From positions 264,290,574 through 264,354,573 of the forward strand of contig NC_081407.1 of NCBI RefSeq assembly GCF_030272615.1: a stretch of 64,000 nucleotides of DNA. Reading direction: 5' to 3'. This document shows, one piece after another, positions 33,224 through 45,837 of the stretch. Under the pieces are notes generated by a model. It was not told the origin of the DNA and ran no database searches. It worked only from the letters and a program-made list of their open reading frames with translations. The stretch's first letter is position 1. Every line of letters starts with the position of its first letter. This stretch comes from Cryptomeria japonica. Lineage: Eukaryota > Streptophyta > Pinopsida > Cupressales > Cupressaceae. The position numbers and the translations under genes were made by a program.

Positions 33224-34484
33224 TGATAAGTTGATACTTTGTCATGTTTTTACCATCAAAACTCTTAGGTTTTTGACATCTTTTGGGTTGCATTGTGGTA
33301 GTAAAGTATTGTGAATTGACTATATGTATTCCATGCATAAACCTAAACTTATGAAATCATGTTTGAACTTTGTCGGTCTATTCCTGCAGCCATACCAATT
33401 TATTCTTGTATCGAAGTGGTTTGTTCCTATTGTTATGCGGATTATTTGGGATAATGTTATATGTGAGTTAATGAATGTATTAATTAAGTAAAATATGTAT
33501 GCATGTCCTTGTATGTTGTTCTTGTTTAGTGCAGATAATAAATGATGTTGTGATGGACATTCTCCTTTCACGCCTAAGGAATGAAGAATCGCGTATGAGA
33601 TAACTGGAGATCAAACTGAAGAGGAGCCAAGTGAGCTCAAGATATGGCATAATCGGAGAAGCCATACATCACTATGGGAGTTTAACTCTAGTGGGCATTG
33701 AATTCGCAAAATATCACTATGGCGTGCAAAGACTGTGGTTCGGTTTAGATCCACATTTCCTGCAGCCAAGCTCTAGTTATCTTCTTCATCTATCAATCAT
33801 CTGCCTCTTCTTCTGGGCGTGATTTGAGTTGTCCACTGTAGTTGACCTTTTCTTTATAATAACCTCTTCCTTTTTCTTAGAGGTTAGACAGAATAGGAAG
33901 GAATAGAGCAGAGAATTGTGACAGGCATTCTAGAGTTTTTCTTTTAAAACATGTAATCATTTTCAGAAAGAAATGAATGAAAAATATGTTGTTCTGATCT
34001 GTTAAAAGTATTTTTCTAGAAGCTTGATATCACTCATCCAGGGGGACCCACTTGGTGAGTGATCCTGTGTTTATGTTCATTGAAATTATTTCTTCTTTAG
34101 TTGCAATAGAAGTTCATGCCTGGATTGTTCCTGTAGCCACTGGAAATAGATCCATTGACTGTTCCTATAGCCAAGCTAGAAGAGAGTTATTTCTATTATT
34201 TATATTAGATCATTCCAGCATAGTTTTTATAAGTTTTCATGTAGCCTTCTATGATTTCCATTCTTGCTTTTCCTTTCTGCATAATGTTAAGTTACTGTAG
34301 CAATGCAGAATAGCCATTGAAGGAGCTTAGTGCATATATAGTGCAGACCCATTTCAAGTCTTACATCCCTGGGTTGATAACTAAATGAACACTAGCCATG
34401 AAAATAGTAATTTTACCAAATGAATGTCCAAACTTCGAATTGAGATTTCAATTAGAGTTATTATTATTATAGTTGGAGTAGACA
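33224..34484 (+). repeat. Athila 3' LTR (1,261 bp)
   Basis: Direct repeat of 16859-18117 with the same TGATAAG start and GTAGACA end, followed by the TSD CATAC at 34485-34489. Confidence 0.95.
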
Positions 34485-34489
34485 CATAC

Positions 34490-34880
34490 CTCGACCCCTA
34501 GTGTAATTCCCAAAATGGAGGGTTCATTCCTTGTCTATTGCGTGTTTGTTTCTTTGCAATGAGATATCTATACATCTTGGTTCCTTATACCCGGGTGTAA
34601 TAAGCTCCATTGTTATATAATAAGGCTCAATGACTATAATGTATTGCACCACAAATAAAGAAATGAAGACTTTCTCATCAAAATTTCTATCATATCATCT
34701 ATTATTACATGAAAATATGGCTTACAAAGATTGATTCAATTGATTGATTATCTTTTCTACGTCTAACAATTAACAATTCTTCTAGGATCTTCAACATGTA
34801 TTTTGACACACAAAAATATATAAGCATCATCACATTGCATGTTCGTTACCATTTCATACTCATAATAAAATTTTCATCAA
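34490..34880 (+). repeat. Tat-B 3' LTR, distal part, and unassigned DNA
   Basis: Sequence that was contiguous with 16858 before the Athila insertion (CTCGACCCCTAGTGTAATTC). A possible TATA-like GTTATATAATAAG is at about 34612. The outer LTR end is not identifiable without a 5' copy; about 34700-34880 has no gene. Confidence 0.45.
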
Positions 34881-36875
34881 CTATTATACATAAAATCATA
34901 AAGCTATAATATCAAATCACTGCATAATATCACATTCATATTGCATTCAACATCGAAATAAGGAAGTAGTAGACCATGAAGTTCACAATCAAAAATCTCA
35001 TCAAGAACACATATCATATATATATCACATAAAAATGTGTCAAAATACATCATATCTACCATCGTCAAAATCAACATCCAATCTCTCAACCTATACTGCC
35101 TCTATCAGTAGGAGCATCTTGACTAGCTCCAACTTGTCCAAATGGCACTCTAGGTGGACCCATCACTACCCCACTGATTGTCTATCGATAAGTACATCAA
35201 CTTGATCTTCTCCACATGAAAGCACCAAAAATAGGTTCCCTCTGACCCTCAGGGATAGCTCTCTCATAAGCCTTTCGATAATAAATAGCCTCTTGTGCTG
35301 TAGCAAAATATCTATCTGTTTGGCTATGTGCCTCCATCACTGGCCCAAATAACTGACCATATGCATTATTAGTGATCTGAGACCGCCTAATTGCCTCATC
35401 CCAGTCCTACTGTAATTGATCTCTATCAGTATATACTTGATCCCTCTACATAGTCAAATCCTTCATCGCATGTTGATACTGATCCCTATCCTCCATCCAT
35501 CGCAACCGCAAAGTAGCGACCAAATCCTCCAAATGCCTAACCTAATCTCTCAATCCCTCCTCATCACCTCTATCAACACCTACACACCCTACAACCTAGG
35601 GCATCTCCACATCATAACCATCATAACCATCATCCCCACCCTCATCTCCATTGCTTCTCAATGATCCTAATCTTGAATCATCACTATCATCAGAACTTCT
35701 CATGGATGCAATCTCTCCACCAATATCCACATCCTCGCTATCACTATCCACCTACCCTGCTACCACTGCTATCAGATCTATACCTCCTCCATCCCTACCT
35801 CCTCCGCCTCTACCTCCTCCACCTCTAACTCCTCCACCCCTATCCTCTCCACCTCTCCCTCTGGGACCCTTGCCATGTCTAATCTATTGAGCACCAATCA
35901 GAACAATCATATCTATCAAAGGTATAGGCCTATGATGTATCCACCATACACTATACTACGCTGTAGACCTTGGATCTGCTACACCAATCCCCCATCCCCA
36001 CAAAATAGGAGCAAGAGCATCAAACTCAGCAATAGCAACATGAGGTTGTATACAAGCAACCGAATAACCAACCTCTCGAATAGTGCGAGCAAAATAAGTT
36101 GTCACATCTAGAATACCTTGTACTTCCCCGAACTGTCTGAGCACATAGCTAGGAAGATGCATATCAATAACCCTATTCCTACCAACATCTCAACCAATAA
36201 GATATCTTTGCTATTGACAAAAAGGAAGATGTTGAGCATCATCAGTCCAACCAAGACAAGTAAGATAAGGTCTCCATGAGAAGTACTGTAAGATATCAAT
36301 CTGATGACGCCAATACAAGATGTTACCCAATGCCCTATGCCTCACACCAATAGTATATCCATAAGCATATGTCTGATCTGGCTCTAAATCTCTACGTAAC
36401 ACAGGACGGAAAATAGCAATGTGTTCCCAAGCCTATGTCTGAAGCAAAGTAATACCACATCCATCTGATTTCTACTGCAAGTAAACAACCCCATGCATCT
36501 GATGATACAAAGTCACAAGAAGACAAGGACCCAAAGAAAACACACGTCTGTCAATAATCATATCATGTATAACACGTCCACATCCAACAGGAAAACCATG
36601 GGCACGTCTATCAGAAATCAATAATCCAGCAACAGTAAAAGCAAGCACAATGGTGAGATCATCATAATCAAAATCATCCCAATGAATATCATAACGACAA
36701 CGGATATGTAGATCTTGCTCCTCACACTCGAACAATGTACACAAAGCTGAAATACCATCATCATGATCAAAAGTAACTCGCCTACTAGATATCATAAAGT
36801 GTAAAATATGCCACACATCCTCAAGTGTGATAGATGCCTCACCAGTAACTCGCCTACCAAATTTCTATTCTCAAA
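34880..36875 (-). pseudogene. PMD-a: plant mobile domain (aminotransferase-like) pseudogene, N-terminus missing
   Basis: The minus-strand reading begins GRRVTGEASITLEDVWHILH, the typical PMD block (E-x-T/S-x-TLEDV), then RHGFPVG-like AHGFPVGCGRVIHD, CLLVTLYHQMHGVVYLQ, WEHIAIFRPVL, SWRPYL, YVLRQFGEVQGI and TTYFARTIREVGY. A Gly/Arg-rich linker (complement of 35775-35870), an acidic stretch and a coiled-coil tail follow. Stops TAG and TGA fall at Gln and Arg positions. The N-terminal third, present in PMD-b and PMD-c, is absent; AT-rich DNA abuts at 36876. PMD proteins act in silencing in plants and PMDs are also carried by transposons; this copy cannot be active. Confidence 0.75.
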
Positions 36876-39138
36876 TCATTTTAATCTGTTAACCATCTCT
36901 CAATTATTAATTAAATATCAATTATTTAATTAATTACAATATTTTCCTTAGTTAAGTAATCTTTGTTATTTAATTAATTATATTTCCTAATGTTTAAATA
37001 ATTTCATTTAAATTATTTAAATTGATTAATGTATTCTTCCAAATCCCCAAATTATAATTCCAGTTAATTCCATCTAATTTCATTTCACATTTTTCCCAAA
37101 TTTGAATTTAATATCATTTCATATAATTTCATATTTCCAAATTCACATTTTCCCCATATCTGAATTTCATTTAATTTTATGTGCATTTCACCATTCGAAT
37201 GACCAAATTCAAATCCAAATTGAAAATGAAAATCAAATTCAATTTCAAATTCCTACAACACATGCTAAAATCAGAATTGAATAATCAAATCAGTTGTCTA
37301 ATCAGTTAACTCAGTTAACTTATCAATCATCCTTTTTAACTCAAAATCAACTTTTTATGACTAATCCATCAATTCAGTCATCTCCCCAATCTATTCAGTC
37401 TACTGATCAATCAAATGAGTTTACTAATCCATCTATTTAGTTCACTCTCCAATCAATCCAGTTGACTACTCAATCAAATGAGTTAACAAATCAATCAATT
37501 AAGTTCACTGATCAATTTAAATCAGTTATCTATCGATCAACACTTGAGTTCTATTTCTCACCCCCTTTGTTTTGAAAATCTATAAATTCAACCTCTTTTC
37601 ATTATTTCAAGCTAGCTTTTTAGAATCATAGTCTTCAAAATATTTGTATGCAAGAAATTGGTGCAATACCTGAGAGCTATCAACCACGCAGATTGGAGAA
37701 GAACAATGGAAGCACAAGTGGAGAATAGGGAGTTTTAATTAGTTTAAATTTCTTATTTCCTTCATTTATTTCATTGAATTGTGTTTAGAATCAGTTTAAT
37801 TAGTTAAGGATTCTTGTGATTCATCCTTTTAGTCTAATTAGCCTCAGATTCCTAATGATTTCAAGCATGATGACAAAGGTTATTACCAAGTTTGTTGCTT
37901 GGCTCTGCATCAATTTCTATCTTAAGGCATACTTTTACTAAATCTCAAGTAACTATTCTAAAATGTCATTTTCTTTGGTACTGATGTTAAATTTCATAGA
38001 AAATGATGTTAACTTGTAAGAGTATAGATAGTAAAGACATGATGTTTATGAGATATATTAAATTGAATGTTATCTTGTTTCCTTTTCTTTTCTTTTTCAT
38101 AAATGTAATGATGAAAATTGTAAAGTCGTTATGTAATTAATGACTTGTGTATAAGTAGTATATTTTCTATAAAAAATTTAAAAAATATATGATCCTCGAA
38201 TGGTTTCAATTTCCTACATCTCAAGAACCTTCAAATTTGTTGTTATCCATCTTTGAAGGAAATCATGACACAAATTTGACTTGATTAATGATTAATGTAT
38301 AAGTAGTATATTTTTCCATAAAATTTGAAAAGACTAAATGAGCCTTTGATCAGTTCTATTGTTCTACATCACAAGAAGCATCATTTTTCTTGTTTTCCAT
38401 CTTTGATCAAAATTGTGATGCAAAATTGGCCCTACACATTAACATCAAATTTTAAAATTAAACTAGTTATTTTCTTTTGTCATTCTCTATCTCAAATCAA
38501 AAGCATAATGCGAATTTAACTTTTTTGCTTTTATAGTCAAATTTTAAAATTTGTACTCTTTCCCTCCTCTTTCTATTGCTTGTTTCCCATTGACTTAATT
38601 CAAAATTTGTGTTTCATTCCCTCCTCTTTCTAATAATCATATCCTAATTCATCAAATGTAAATTATATTCTAAAATATCTTTTCCTACTTAATTGTTTCA
38701 ACTATACAAAAATTGCTAACATGAAATTTATGAGGTTATGAGTGCTACAAAAAATAGTAAGTGCCACCACAATTCTTCCATTAACCTTGCTTCTCGCTAT
38801 CGATATCTAACATTAAGTTAGTCATAAAATGGGAACACGCCAATAGCCAAGATTTGTTGTTGGTATTTATCATAAATATTTACAAAAGTCCTTTGTAGTT
38901 CCCACTAATATGTTCATTTCAATTTTAGACATGTTTAATTTGTCATCCAAAACTTAAAACATGTCAACTATTGGAGTAGCTCACTCAAATGTTCCTTTAT
39001 CCACTTTTCCATATAATTCAAACAAATATGTTTTCTAAACATTTTTATAAATGTTGACTCCACTTTCCTCACTATCCAACAAAAAAAACCCTTTAAATTG
39101 TAAATTAGAATGACTATAGGACTATGAATCTACTTCTA
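36876..39138. other. AT-rich intergenic DNA with degenerate repeats
   Basis: 36895-37060 has TTAATTAATTA-type blocks like those upstream of PMD-b and PMD-c. 37265-37545 is a loose array of CAGTTAACT/AATCAATC-like words. The rest (37560-38130, 38430-39138) shows no ORF with recognisable motifs; a TATA-like CTATAAATTC is at about 37581. Confidence 0.5.
38136..38430. repeat. Diverged tandem duplication, about 150 bp unit
   Basis: GTATAAGTAGTATATTTT...CATAAAATTTGAAAA and the following TTTCTACATC/CAAGAA...CATCTTTGA segments occur twice in the same order (about 38150 and 38298). Confidence 0.6.
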
Positions 39139-39143
39139 TGACC

Positions 39144-40562
39144 TGTTGGCAACAATGTAGCAAACTGAGAGGGGGGGTGACTCAGTTTGCACCAAAACTT
39201 CAACAACTTAAACCACAAAATAGATCTGATGATTAACAATTAAAAAGCATGAAACAACATCACATTAATAGCACACATAAAACCAATATTTTGACGTGGA
39301 CAACCCGATTAAGGGAAAAACCACGGTGGGAACCTACCCACAATGAGATAATACCATGTTAGAAGTAAATGTGAATATTACAATAGGAATGCACATTCAT
39401 TCAGGCACACTACCTAGAGGTCACTGCTCAAAATAAGAAACCCAGAAAGGCTACAACCTTAAGGGAAGGCTCACTTCCTTACAGGAAGTCTTACTAACTT
39501 ATAAAAACATTCAGACTATAATCCAAATCATATGAATTGTGAAAATAGCATCTCCATACGCTTGAGTATAGTTTCGGTTAAGCACATAGTCTTCTCTGCA
39601 AAACTTCTCTTCTCCACACTTTCGAAAGATCAAATCACTTGTTTTCACATCCAACTCAATCATCCACTCACATATACAACGCAGACACTCACAGACATAC
39701 ATCTTAGATGATTATTACATATATTTATACAAATGCTTCATCCTATATTTCAAGGTCGTCTAAACCCTCAATGCAAATTACAAAATAATATCCACACACT
39801 ACAATAATATATCTGAACCAAAACAATATCGACTAAGACATAGTCTGGACCCAAATCAATACCGCAAACATGCAACACTTCCAACAATCGCACCTCGATC
39901 ATCTGCAACACACTACAACCACCAAGAATATTTCATAACATGAAGAACATCATCATACAAGGAAAATCTTCAATAACGCGCACAATAATCAATACAGACC
40001 ACCAATATGCATAGAACATGATCAAAAGACATTCACAAGTAATGTGAATTGCATCACAACAACTGCAACAACTCAGATCACTAGAATCATCATCATCTCT
40101 CTACCGAAGCTCAAGAACATCAACATAACTGACTGTCAACCTAAAATATTTGCTTGTGGATATCTAAATCATGAACATAGCTAACTGAGGACACACATCA
40201 ATGTTCAGAACACATTCCATACATATGCAAACAAAGATATAGTGATTTCGAAGTAATACGGAGCACAAACTAGAATACTGAATTACACAAACAACTGCAT
40301 AAAATCCTCAATACCGGATCTCATAACTTGATTAAATCATCATGCAAACCTTTGCAAGTGGGAATGAACCATCTACAGACAACATACCAGAAACCATTTA
40401 AACCGCATAAGCTCATCTGCAATACATAGGCTAAACCAACTCATCCAATCAATCTGCAATATTGGAATACATATAAAACTTTCCAACAATCTCTTCATCA
40501 ACAATCTCCACATATGTCACATATGTTGACATCAATGACAACATATCAGCCAATATCCAACA
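39144..40562 (-). repeat. Solo LTR, copia type, minus orientation
   Basis: 1,419 bp bounded by TGTTGGC...CCAACA with a perfect TSD TGACC at 39139-39143 and 40563-40567. Inside, AAGGGAAAAACCACGGTGGG and GTTGACATCAATGACA match words of the copia LTRs at 53970-60342. No internal coding sequence follows on either side, so unequal LTR recombination is the likely origin. Confidence 0.9.
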
Positions 40563-40775
40563 TGACCATCCAAAAAAAAGTAATAAGTAAAACCAACATA
40601 TAGATGGTATTATAGATGTACCCTTGCTAATGTAAAAGATTCATATCTTGCAATCAAATAAAATATAAAAAACCTTTGAATAATATTCTTCTTTCTCAAT
40701 GACCCTTTCATGAGTACACAAGAGCTACTCTTTAGATAGATATTTTCTAATCACATGCTATCTTCATGGAACTCT

Positions 40776-42000
40776 TGTTGGCATTTGATCAACCGGTAAT
40801 GTGTGTTTTGCAACCGGTACATGTAAAAGGCTAGATTTATGTATGATGACTATTTTGTATGTTGTCATTGATGGTAACTATGTTTCTTTGAGTCATCTAA
40901 GTCCTACAGTTCTACTGGCTAGACTTAACCGGTAAAGAATTGACAGTTTTATCAAAACCGGTAATTAGGACTTCAACCGGTAAATGGTAGACATTATTAC
41001 ATTCCAACAATCGGTACATGAAAATCATGAAGATTGAGATGATGTGGTTTTGTAGAAACATTTAAGACTATCAGATAAAGATATTTTTGTGACTACACGT
41101 GCTGAATCAATCAGGTGAATGAGATTTGTTTGACAGAACAAATTATTTGATGGAGACTTAACTAGTAGTGATGAAAATCACTGAGATCGGTAAAATGACA
41201 CAGAATTGGATTTGTTATGTCGGTGGTTGACATAACTAAAGTGTCCAATGCAAGATTGTCTAGATGCATTGAACCTAGGGAATTGTAATAAGGTTCTAGG
41301 GAAAATTTTAATTGTGTGATGAGGTATGAAAGGATATATATACATGAGCTTGATAGTGTGATATGTGATGAGTGAATTTTGTATTTCTAATAGTGCAAAG
41401 ATCAGAGAAGTTGAGAGATGAATTCTTTGTGATGTTGTAATGTTTGAAGCGGATCTTATCAGACACAAAAGGTGTTATACTAAGATCATTTTTAGTTGTT
41501 GTCTCCCTAATAGTTGCAACAAGAAAATCCTCTTACAAGGTCACTCCTAACAAGGTACAGTCAGATCCTGACAGTTTTGATAATTAAATCCTCTAACCAA
41601 GTGACACATTAACTTGTGTTGGCAAATCCCAGTAACTTGGGTAGCTCCTAACAAGGCTGGTCCTCACAGGCCTTATTGTATAGCTCTTAATCGGTCTTAA
41701 ACACTTCTAACAAGGTGTTCCCCTAACCGGGTTTTGTAGACCTTAACCTGTTAGATCTCTATACTATAGATAGTGGATCTTCTGGGTTCTAACTCCCACC
41801 ATGGATTTTCCCATTTGGGTTTTCCACATATAAACTCTTGTGTCATGTGGTTTATGCTTTATGTGGTGATTGCATACTTGGTGTTATTTCTTATATTCCT
41901 ATTGAGTTTTAAGTTGGTGAAATTGATAATCAAATTTGTATTGTTTTTACTTCCACTGATTCACCCCCCCCCCTCCTCTCAGTACCTTTTATGTTCATCA
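40776..42000 (+). repeat. Solo LTR, copia type, plus orientation
   Basis: 1,225 bp beginning TGTTGGCATTTGATCAACCGG and ending TATGTTCATCA with a perfect TSD ACTCT at 40771-40775 and 42001-42005. GTTGTCATTGATGG and a C-tract TTCACCCCCCCCCCTCC near its end match the style of the pol-less element LTR. Confidence 0.9.
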
Positions 42001-42368
42001 ACTCTTTTGAATGGTACACTACATTGCATGTTGCTTCATGTTTATTCAGCCCACAAAGTGAGCTTCTTGAATGCATACAACTCAAACTTATAATTAAAAT
42101 AAGCTACAAATTGGTCCCAATTGGCCTTTCCAATCTACCATTTGTCATCATCCTTAGAGTCAATCATTTCCACTAATTAAATACTTTCTCATCAAGAAGT
42201 AAACCAAAAAATTGGGTTTTATTATCATCTTCAAAAGATTATTTAACCAAGAAAATCTCCAAAACAATATTTTACCAAAAAAATTCAGGAGAACTTACCT
42301 ATACTTGTATGTGGAGAGTCGCTTGAGATCTTTTGATTAAAGGCACTTCCTTCTCAGTTTTTGATCTA

Positions 42369-42547
42369 TGTTAAGCCCACTTTTACAATGAAAATCACAA
42401 ATAGCGAAATAGGAAAACTGTATTTTATTCAATGTAAAAGTATCATACATAAAAAGAGAAGAAAATTATAAATAGTTAAATTGTCAAAACTATTGCAAAC
42501 TAAAAATAGAAACTAACTAATAATCACAAATGATTAGTACACTAACA
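42369..42547 (-). repeat. Short 3' LTR (179 bp) of the copia remnant
   Basis: Plus strand TGTTAAGCCC ... CACTAACA gives TGTTA/TAACA inverted ends; on the minus strand AAGGGGAGTA lies directly before it as the PPT. Confidence 0.65.
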
Positions 42548-42555
42548 TACTCCCC

Positions 42556-42645
42556 TTAACCTAAAGGGGTTATCATGAAAATAGATAGTATTTTGAACTG
42601 CTTAAACTTCTCTTGGCCTAGCACTTTGGTGGAAACATTTATTGG
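42556..42645 (-). pseudogene. C-terminal tail of copia RNase H
   Basis: Minus-strand frame NVSTKVLGQEKFKQFKIL ends in TAA at 42556-42558 beside the PPT, matching the ADIFTKxLxxxKFxxF ending of copia RNase H. The rest of the domain is gone. Confidence 0.6.
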
Positions 42646-42681
42646 CTAATCTAAAGTGATAGGTGTTAAAATTTGTTTGAA

Positions 42682-42832
42682 CTAACGTTGTTACCTTGAT
42701 AGGGTTCAAACTTTTATTATTGAGCTAGATACTTTGATAGGTCTCAAATTTTAATAATGAGCTTGTTTCTTTGACGAGTCTCATATTTTGATAATAAGCC
42801 TATTACTTTGATAGGTCTCAAATTGGGACTTG
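42682..42832. repeat. Tandem repeat of about 37 bp, four degenerate units
   Basis: Units of the form ACTTTGATAGGTCTCAAATT followed by TTAATAATGAGCT. Confidence 0.7.
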
Positions 42833-43373
42833 TTTTGTCCATTTTGAAATGGCACACATTGGGTGCACAATTACTAAAAAAATAGCACACACTGGGTGCA
42901 ATGGACTTGTTTTGTCCATGTTGCAATTTGATTAAATGACCAAACTTTAGTGCCCAATATGAGGAGTCACCAACTATCAATCTCAAGCAACTATGTATCA
43001 TCATTGAAAATGATATTTGAATTAACACACATTGAGTGCTAGCGATACATTGAATTGAAGTGTAATTATCACATCGATTACAAGGTGTCTCCACTTGAAT
43101 CTAACATATACACAAGATTTCCACCCATGGTGAATGAGAGAAAAATATCAACAACATGGTCTCCCTAATGGATTAATTGAACAAGAGGTGACTTATTTAT
43201 CTCTATAGCCTCAAATAAATGGAATACATTAGTAAGGACCAACATCATCATAACCATCATAAACTGCATATCTATTGTTAGCAAAATCATTTGTCATGGG
43301 AAGTAGATTCACTTCTTCACTCTTCTCAACAAATGGTGACTTATAAAATATACCAAGTGGTATCTCAGAAATA
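42833..43373. other. No gene recognised
   Basis: Contains GGCACACATTGGGTGCA twice and AGGAGTCACCAA (complement of a Tat-A PBS-like word) near 42962. The minus ORF at 42744-43094 has no recognisable motif. Confidence 0.4.
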
Positions 43374-43376
43374 TCA

Positions 43377-43645
43377 AAAAGTCATAGTAATCAATGTTGG
43401 CTCAATAAGATTTGCATCATCATTAGAATAATCACCATTATGTGTAGGCATATTTCCACCATCAATAATAGACTGAACTCTTTTATAAAATTTGGTTAAC
43501 AAATCAACTTTGGATCTCCACCTTGAGTGATCTATCCAACCAAAATTTATACGCCTCATATATTTTGAATGTGAATCTGGTAGATAACAATGCTTGGAAA
43601 AATGAGTATGCAAACCGCATGATGTACAAGGGTGTAGGTCAAAGT
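43377..43645 (-). pseudogene. Zinc-knuckle-like fragment, possible gag remnant
   Basis: Minus-strand reading includes HPCTSCGLHTHFSKHCYLPD, a C-x2-C-x4-H-x4-C spacing, followed by YMRRINFGWIDHSRWRSKVD. The location between PBS-like and PPT-like signals suits a gag remnant, but no capsid domain is recognisable. It could be a cellular zinc-knuckle fragment. Confidence 0.4.
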
Positions 43646-44886
43646 AATTACTAGAGAGATGGTCAATTATTGGACAGTATATATTTCTTTTGACTGCTTA
43701 GTTTTTCAACTTTATAAGAATTATTCATAGATTTTAACTCAACATGACATTTATCCATAGTTCCCCTTCATACAAATTTTATGGGTTTGAAATATTCTAG
43801 GATATAAGAACCGACAAAAACCTTGATAATCAAGACCATATTTGCCCCTATTTGATTTTTGTGATTCCCAAACTCCTATAATGGGTTTGCATGAAGTAGC
43901 AAATTTTGATTCCAATGAGTTTTTGATTTTTTGACTTTGATAGATAGCAATTATGGACCACATGTTAGACAACACTTTGTGTTTTTAACACAAAAGAATA
44001 CGCAACACCTTTCTTACTTTGTTGAAATGCTTGAAGAAAGTACATCATGCTTAGCATCTTTCTGCTGTGTGTGACCTAACGATCTTGTAACCTATTAAGC
44101 TCTTTTTGGAACAATGTATATTACTTACAAGATTGCATGAACAAAGATTTATACTGTCTCCAACATTCAAATATTATGTGTCTTATCTATCGTACTCACA
44201 TAAGTTTATAGAGACAATATGCCATCAATGTATACTTCAGATACGATTGCAAATAAGAAACAAACAATCTGACAAACACCTTATACGAAAATTTCATCTT
44301 GTTTCTCCAAATTCCCTTATTACTCCATGGTTAAAAAGAGAGAATATCAATGATTATAAAAAATATAACCTATCTGATTAACACATTAACATATATGTAG
44401 CCTGCAATCATTGCATTCCATTGAGATGACTCTCTTTGAGGCATCATATGAATCACTTCATCCATTTCATTCCCTTCGATCCTGTACTTATCTCACCTTC
44501 CTCATGCACCTTCTACCACAATAATGACATTGCAACGCCTTGTGGAGAACAAAGGATCGAAATATGTATTTATTGCACAGAGCAAAAGGAGGGTCGCTGG
44601 GATGTAGATATATTTGCTCGTTCAAACATTGTCGCTCTGAGAAATACAGTGAGAGTTCTACCATGTGGAGACTTTTCTATTAATAACTTGTGATCATCGC
44701 AGAAATATAGTGCTCTTCTTGTTTTGGAAACACAATCACATCTTTATTTCATTGAGGGATACGATGAAAGTATTGTTTTCTGAAACTTCCTCGGCAGAAG
44801 GTTTTGAAATCAGATTTTGGCTATCATTGGCCCAAAATAAAATAAAATAAATTCAGGCTTGGGATTGCTGTGGCATAGCAACCTGT
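43646..44886. other. No gene recognised
   Basis: ORFs of 60-91 codons occur on both strands without motifs. Probably decayed interior of the copia remnant. Confidence 0.35.
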
Positions 44887-44897
44887 CTCTGATACCA

Positions 44898-45837
44898 CTG
44901 GTAGGGTGCTTCGACAGTGCGTTTCTAGCCATTCCACATGTCATCAGAAATTAGCGTAATACAGGTGTACTTAAAATTGTCAATATTTCTGCATAATGCT
45001 CCAGTAGTCATGCACTATGGATACCAATAAAGGTACACAAATGGGTCAATTATGATCCAAAATTGATTAAAATGGGTGGCTATTGGTACATGTGAAATTT
45101 ATAAATGGGCTTTTATGGTTGTTTTGGTTTCTTTAAAGTTAGTAATTGGGAGGTTGTGTGTGCAAAGAAATTTATTAATGGGCTTCTAGTTTTTCTGGTT
45201 TCTTTAGAGTTACTAATTGAGGGATTGGGTGTGCAAGGAGTGAATAGTTCTTGGAACATGGACAATAACTAGTGCTCTTCCCCTACTGACTACTCCATTA
45301 GAAGTAAAAAGAGTGTAGGCAAGTAAAGTATTCTTTTTCTAATGATTAAATTGTAGATTAAAGTTGTCCATTTGTTTATGTCAAATTTGAATACTTCTAA
45401 TAGTGTAAATCTAAACAGATTCAACCACAAAACCCTAGACTTACAAAAAAAATCCAACATAACATCAATGAAGAACCAAAGAAAAAGTAAAACCATAAAC
45501 TAAATCAGATTATACCATTCACACATTCCATGGGTTGGACCTTCATTGTCCTCTTATCTCCATTTATCTTGTTTTGTATGGTTGCTCTTAGATTTGATTG
45601 CTTGCACACAAGCTCAATGGCAAATGGATATGGTTGGAGTATGCAATCTGGTATGGAAAGAGAAAGGAAGAGGTCTATTTTATAGAGAGCACCTTAAAAA
45701 TGGAGGGCTAGGATTAAGAGATGAAAAGATAAATGGTCGGCTAGGATTAGAGAGTAGGTATAGTAAATAATAAAATATTGGGAAGGTGGTTATAGGCAAA
45801 TTTAAGAGATGAATGCCACTTTTCAAAGAAAGAAAAA
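44898..45837. other. Unassigned; possible LTR or upstream region of PMD-b
   Basis: Holds a partial internal duplication (TTTATTAATGGGCTTCTAGTTTTTCTGGTTTC and TTTATAAATGGGCTTTTATGG..., cited as TTTATAAATGGGCTT and TTTATTAATGGGCTT). A TATTTTATAGAGAG followed by GGCTAGGATTAAG (45675-45718) resembles TATTTATAGGAAG ... GGTCAGGATTGG at 51510-51545 upstream of PMD-c. Confidence 0.4.

Larger units (their letters stand above)
16859..34484 (+). mobile_element. Athila-type Ty3/gypsy retrotransposon with env-like ORF, complete, nested insertion inside
   Basis: Two direct LTRs (16859-18117 and 33224-34484), a 5 bp TSD CATAC, an Asp-tRNA-type PBS, gag-pro-RT-RNase H-integrase in one frame, an env-position ORF and a terminal purine tract are all present. 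Total span is 17,626 bp, of which 6,566 bp are the nested element and its duplicated target; the Athila itself is about 11.06 kb. The LTRs differ at scattered, mostly C/T and G/A, positions, so the insertion is not recent. Stops in pol show it is no longer autonomous. Confidence 0.95.
42369..44897 (-). mobile_element. Internally deleted copia remnant with a short LTR
   Basis: At the left an LTR-like unit with a PPT, then the tail of an RNase H; at the right (44887-44897) the reverse complement of a Met-type PBS (TGGTATCAGAG). The intervening 2.2 kb lacks RT and integrase motifs and contains a tandem repeat and a zinc-knuckle-like ORF. The 5' LTR right of 44897 does not match the left one, so the boundaries of a single element are uncertain. 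Confidence 0.55.

Noticed and set aside
35651-35890. Plus-strand Pro/Ser-rich ORF
   Set aside because: Antisense of the PMD-a Gly/Arg-rich linker.
45546-45770. 74-codon plus-strand ORF that might be a small host gene
   Set aside because: No motif, lies in the AT-rich upstream region of PMD-b and resembles repeat sequence near 51510.
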